Of a DNA stretch of 6,243 bases, positions 5,548-6,243 are shown piece after piece. The position numbers were made by a program, and so were the translations under genes. Location of the stretch: positions 1-6,243 of the forward strand of contig QNFN01000120.1 of the NCBI GenBank assembly GCA_003645555.1, in the 5' to 3' direction. Source of the stretch: Gammaproteobacteria bacterium (lineage in GTDB: Bacteria; Pseudomonadota; Gammaproteobacteria; QNFN01). Under the pieces are notes generated by a model. That model was not told the origin of the DNA and searched no databases. It saw only the letters and a list, made by a program, of their open reading frames with translations. Every line of letters begins with the position of its first letter. Within the stretch, counting starts at the first letter, position 1.

Positions 5548-6243
5548 ATGAGCGAGCAGGTACTGCAAGGCGAAATTGCCCTGGTCACCGGCGCGAGCCG
5601 TGGCATCGGCCGGGCGATCGCGCTCGAACTGGGCCGTCTTGGCGCTACCGTAGTTGGCACGGCCACCAGCGAAGCGGGTGCCACGGCGATTGGTGAGGCG
5701 CTGGCCGAAGCCGGTATCGAGGGCGGCGGGCTGCGGCTCGACGTTGCCGATCCGGACTCGGTCAAGCATTGCCTGGCGGAGATGGTCGCGCGTCACGGCA
5801 CACCAACCGTGCTGGTCAACAACGCCGGCATCACCCGCGACGGTCTGTTGATGCGCATGAAGGACGACGACTGGGATGCGATCGTCAACACCAACCTGTC
5901 GTCTGTCTTCCGTATGAGCAAGGCGTGCCTGCGCGGCATGATGAAGGCGCGACGCGGGCGTATCGTCAATATTGCCTCGGTGGTGGGTGCCATGGGCAGT
6001 GCCGGGCAGAGCAACTACGCGGCGGCCAAGGCCGGCATGGCCGGCTTCGCCAAATCGCGGGCCCGCGAAGTCGGTTCCCGCGGCATCACAGTCAACACCG
6101 TGGCCCCTGGTTTCATGGATACCGACATGACCCGTGCGCTCGACGATACCCAGCGTGACGCACTGTTCACCCAGATTCCGCTCCACCGGCTCGGTCAGCC
6201 TGAGGACATCGCGGCAGCGGTCGCCTTTCTCTGCTCACCGGCA
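5548..6243 (+). CDS. fabG: 3-oxoacyl-ACP reductase FabG (3' end outside window)
   Basis: The first 232 residues of a protein expected to be about 245-250 long are present; the frame is open to the window edge. The enzyme uses NADPH to reduce 3-oxoacyl-ACP to (R)-3-hydroxyacyl-ACP in the elongation cycle. It is a classical short-chain dehydrogenase: cofactor loop TGASRGIG (14-21), Asp65 in RLDV, NNAG (91-94), and the catalytic tetrad Asn116, Ser144, Tyr157 and Lys161 in YAAAK, followed by TVAPGFMDTDMTRAL. The N-terminal GTATS segment and the GQPEDIA block near the end match gammaproteobacterial FabG. One oddity is Arg171 in KSRAREV, where homologues usually have leucine. An acetoacetyl-CoA reductase (PhaB) is a possible relative, but the position after plsX-fabH favours FabG. 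acpP and fabF would be expected next, beyond the window. Confidence 0.95.
   Translation, partial: MSEQVLQGEIALVTGASRGIGRAIALELGRLGATVVGTATSEAGATAIGEALAEAGIEGGGLRLDVADPDSVKHCLAEMVARHGTPTVLVNNAGITRDGLLMRMKDDDWDAIVNTNLSSVFRMSKACLRGMMKARRGRIVNIASVVGAMGSAGQSNYAAAKAGMAGFAKSRAREVGSRGITVNTVAPGFMDTDMTRALDDTQRDALFTQIPLHRLGQPEDIAAAVAFLCSPA

Noticed and set aside
5530..6186. Minus-strand open frame opposite fabG, with similar ones opposite the persulfide dioxygenase (1922-2620) and plsX (3894-4529)
   Set aside because: All are in the register complementary to a well-supported sense gene and have low-complexity translations rich in Arg, Gly, His and Val. They are a by-product of base composition.

Overview
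This is a compact, GC-rich bacterial chromosome segment. All recognised genes lie on the + strand and the gaps between them are under 100 bases. The protein families and the order yceD-rpmF-plsX-fabH-fabG point to a proteobacterium, most likely a gammaproteobacterium. The FabG, FabH, PlsX, bL32 and ETF-QO sequences all resemble gammaproteobacterial versions as I remember them. Genus cannot be told from this window.

Left block (1-2644), electron transfer and catabolism. The window opens in the last 50 codons of an acyl-CoA dehydrogenase. Next comes a full electron-transfer-flavoprotein:ubiquinone oxidoreductase (ETF-QO, 250-1908), then an ETHE1-type persulfide dioxygenase (MBL fold, 1949-2644). 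The first two form a logical chain: the dehydrogenase passes electrons to ETF, and ETF-QO passes them to the quinone pool. The persulfide dioxygenase adds sulfide or thiol-persulfide detoxification. The same two functions coexist in mitochondria, where ETHE1 and ETF-QO are both matrix or inner-membrane enzymes.

Junction (2645-2732). An imperfect hairpin followed by a broken T tract looks like a terminator. It runs directly into a consensus -35 box (TTGACA) with a -10-like TAAGAT 18 bases downstream. The predicted transcription start falls only a few bases before the yceD start codon, so the yceD message may be almost leaderless. This fits the absence of a ribosome-binding site there.

Right block (2733-6243), ribosome and lipid synthesis. 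The order is yceD (DUF177), rpmF (bL32), plsX, fabH and fabG (cut by the window end). This is the well-known bacterial cluster linking ribosome assembly to fatty acid and phospholipid synthesis. plsX and fabH overlap by four bases (ATGA). The notable departure is that fabD, which commonly sits between fabH and fabG, is absent: only 32 bases separate the two genes.

I saw no RNA genes, mobile elements, CRISPR arrays or long repeats. The long minus-strand open frames are codon-register shadows of the real genes. I found no clearly new system; the points worth a second look are the missing fabD, the ETF-QO/ETHE1 pairing and the terminator/promoter/leaderless junction.
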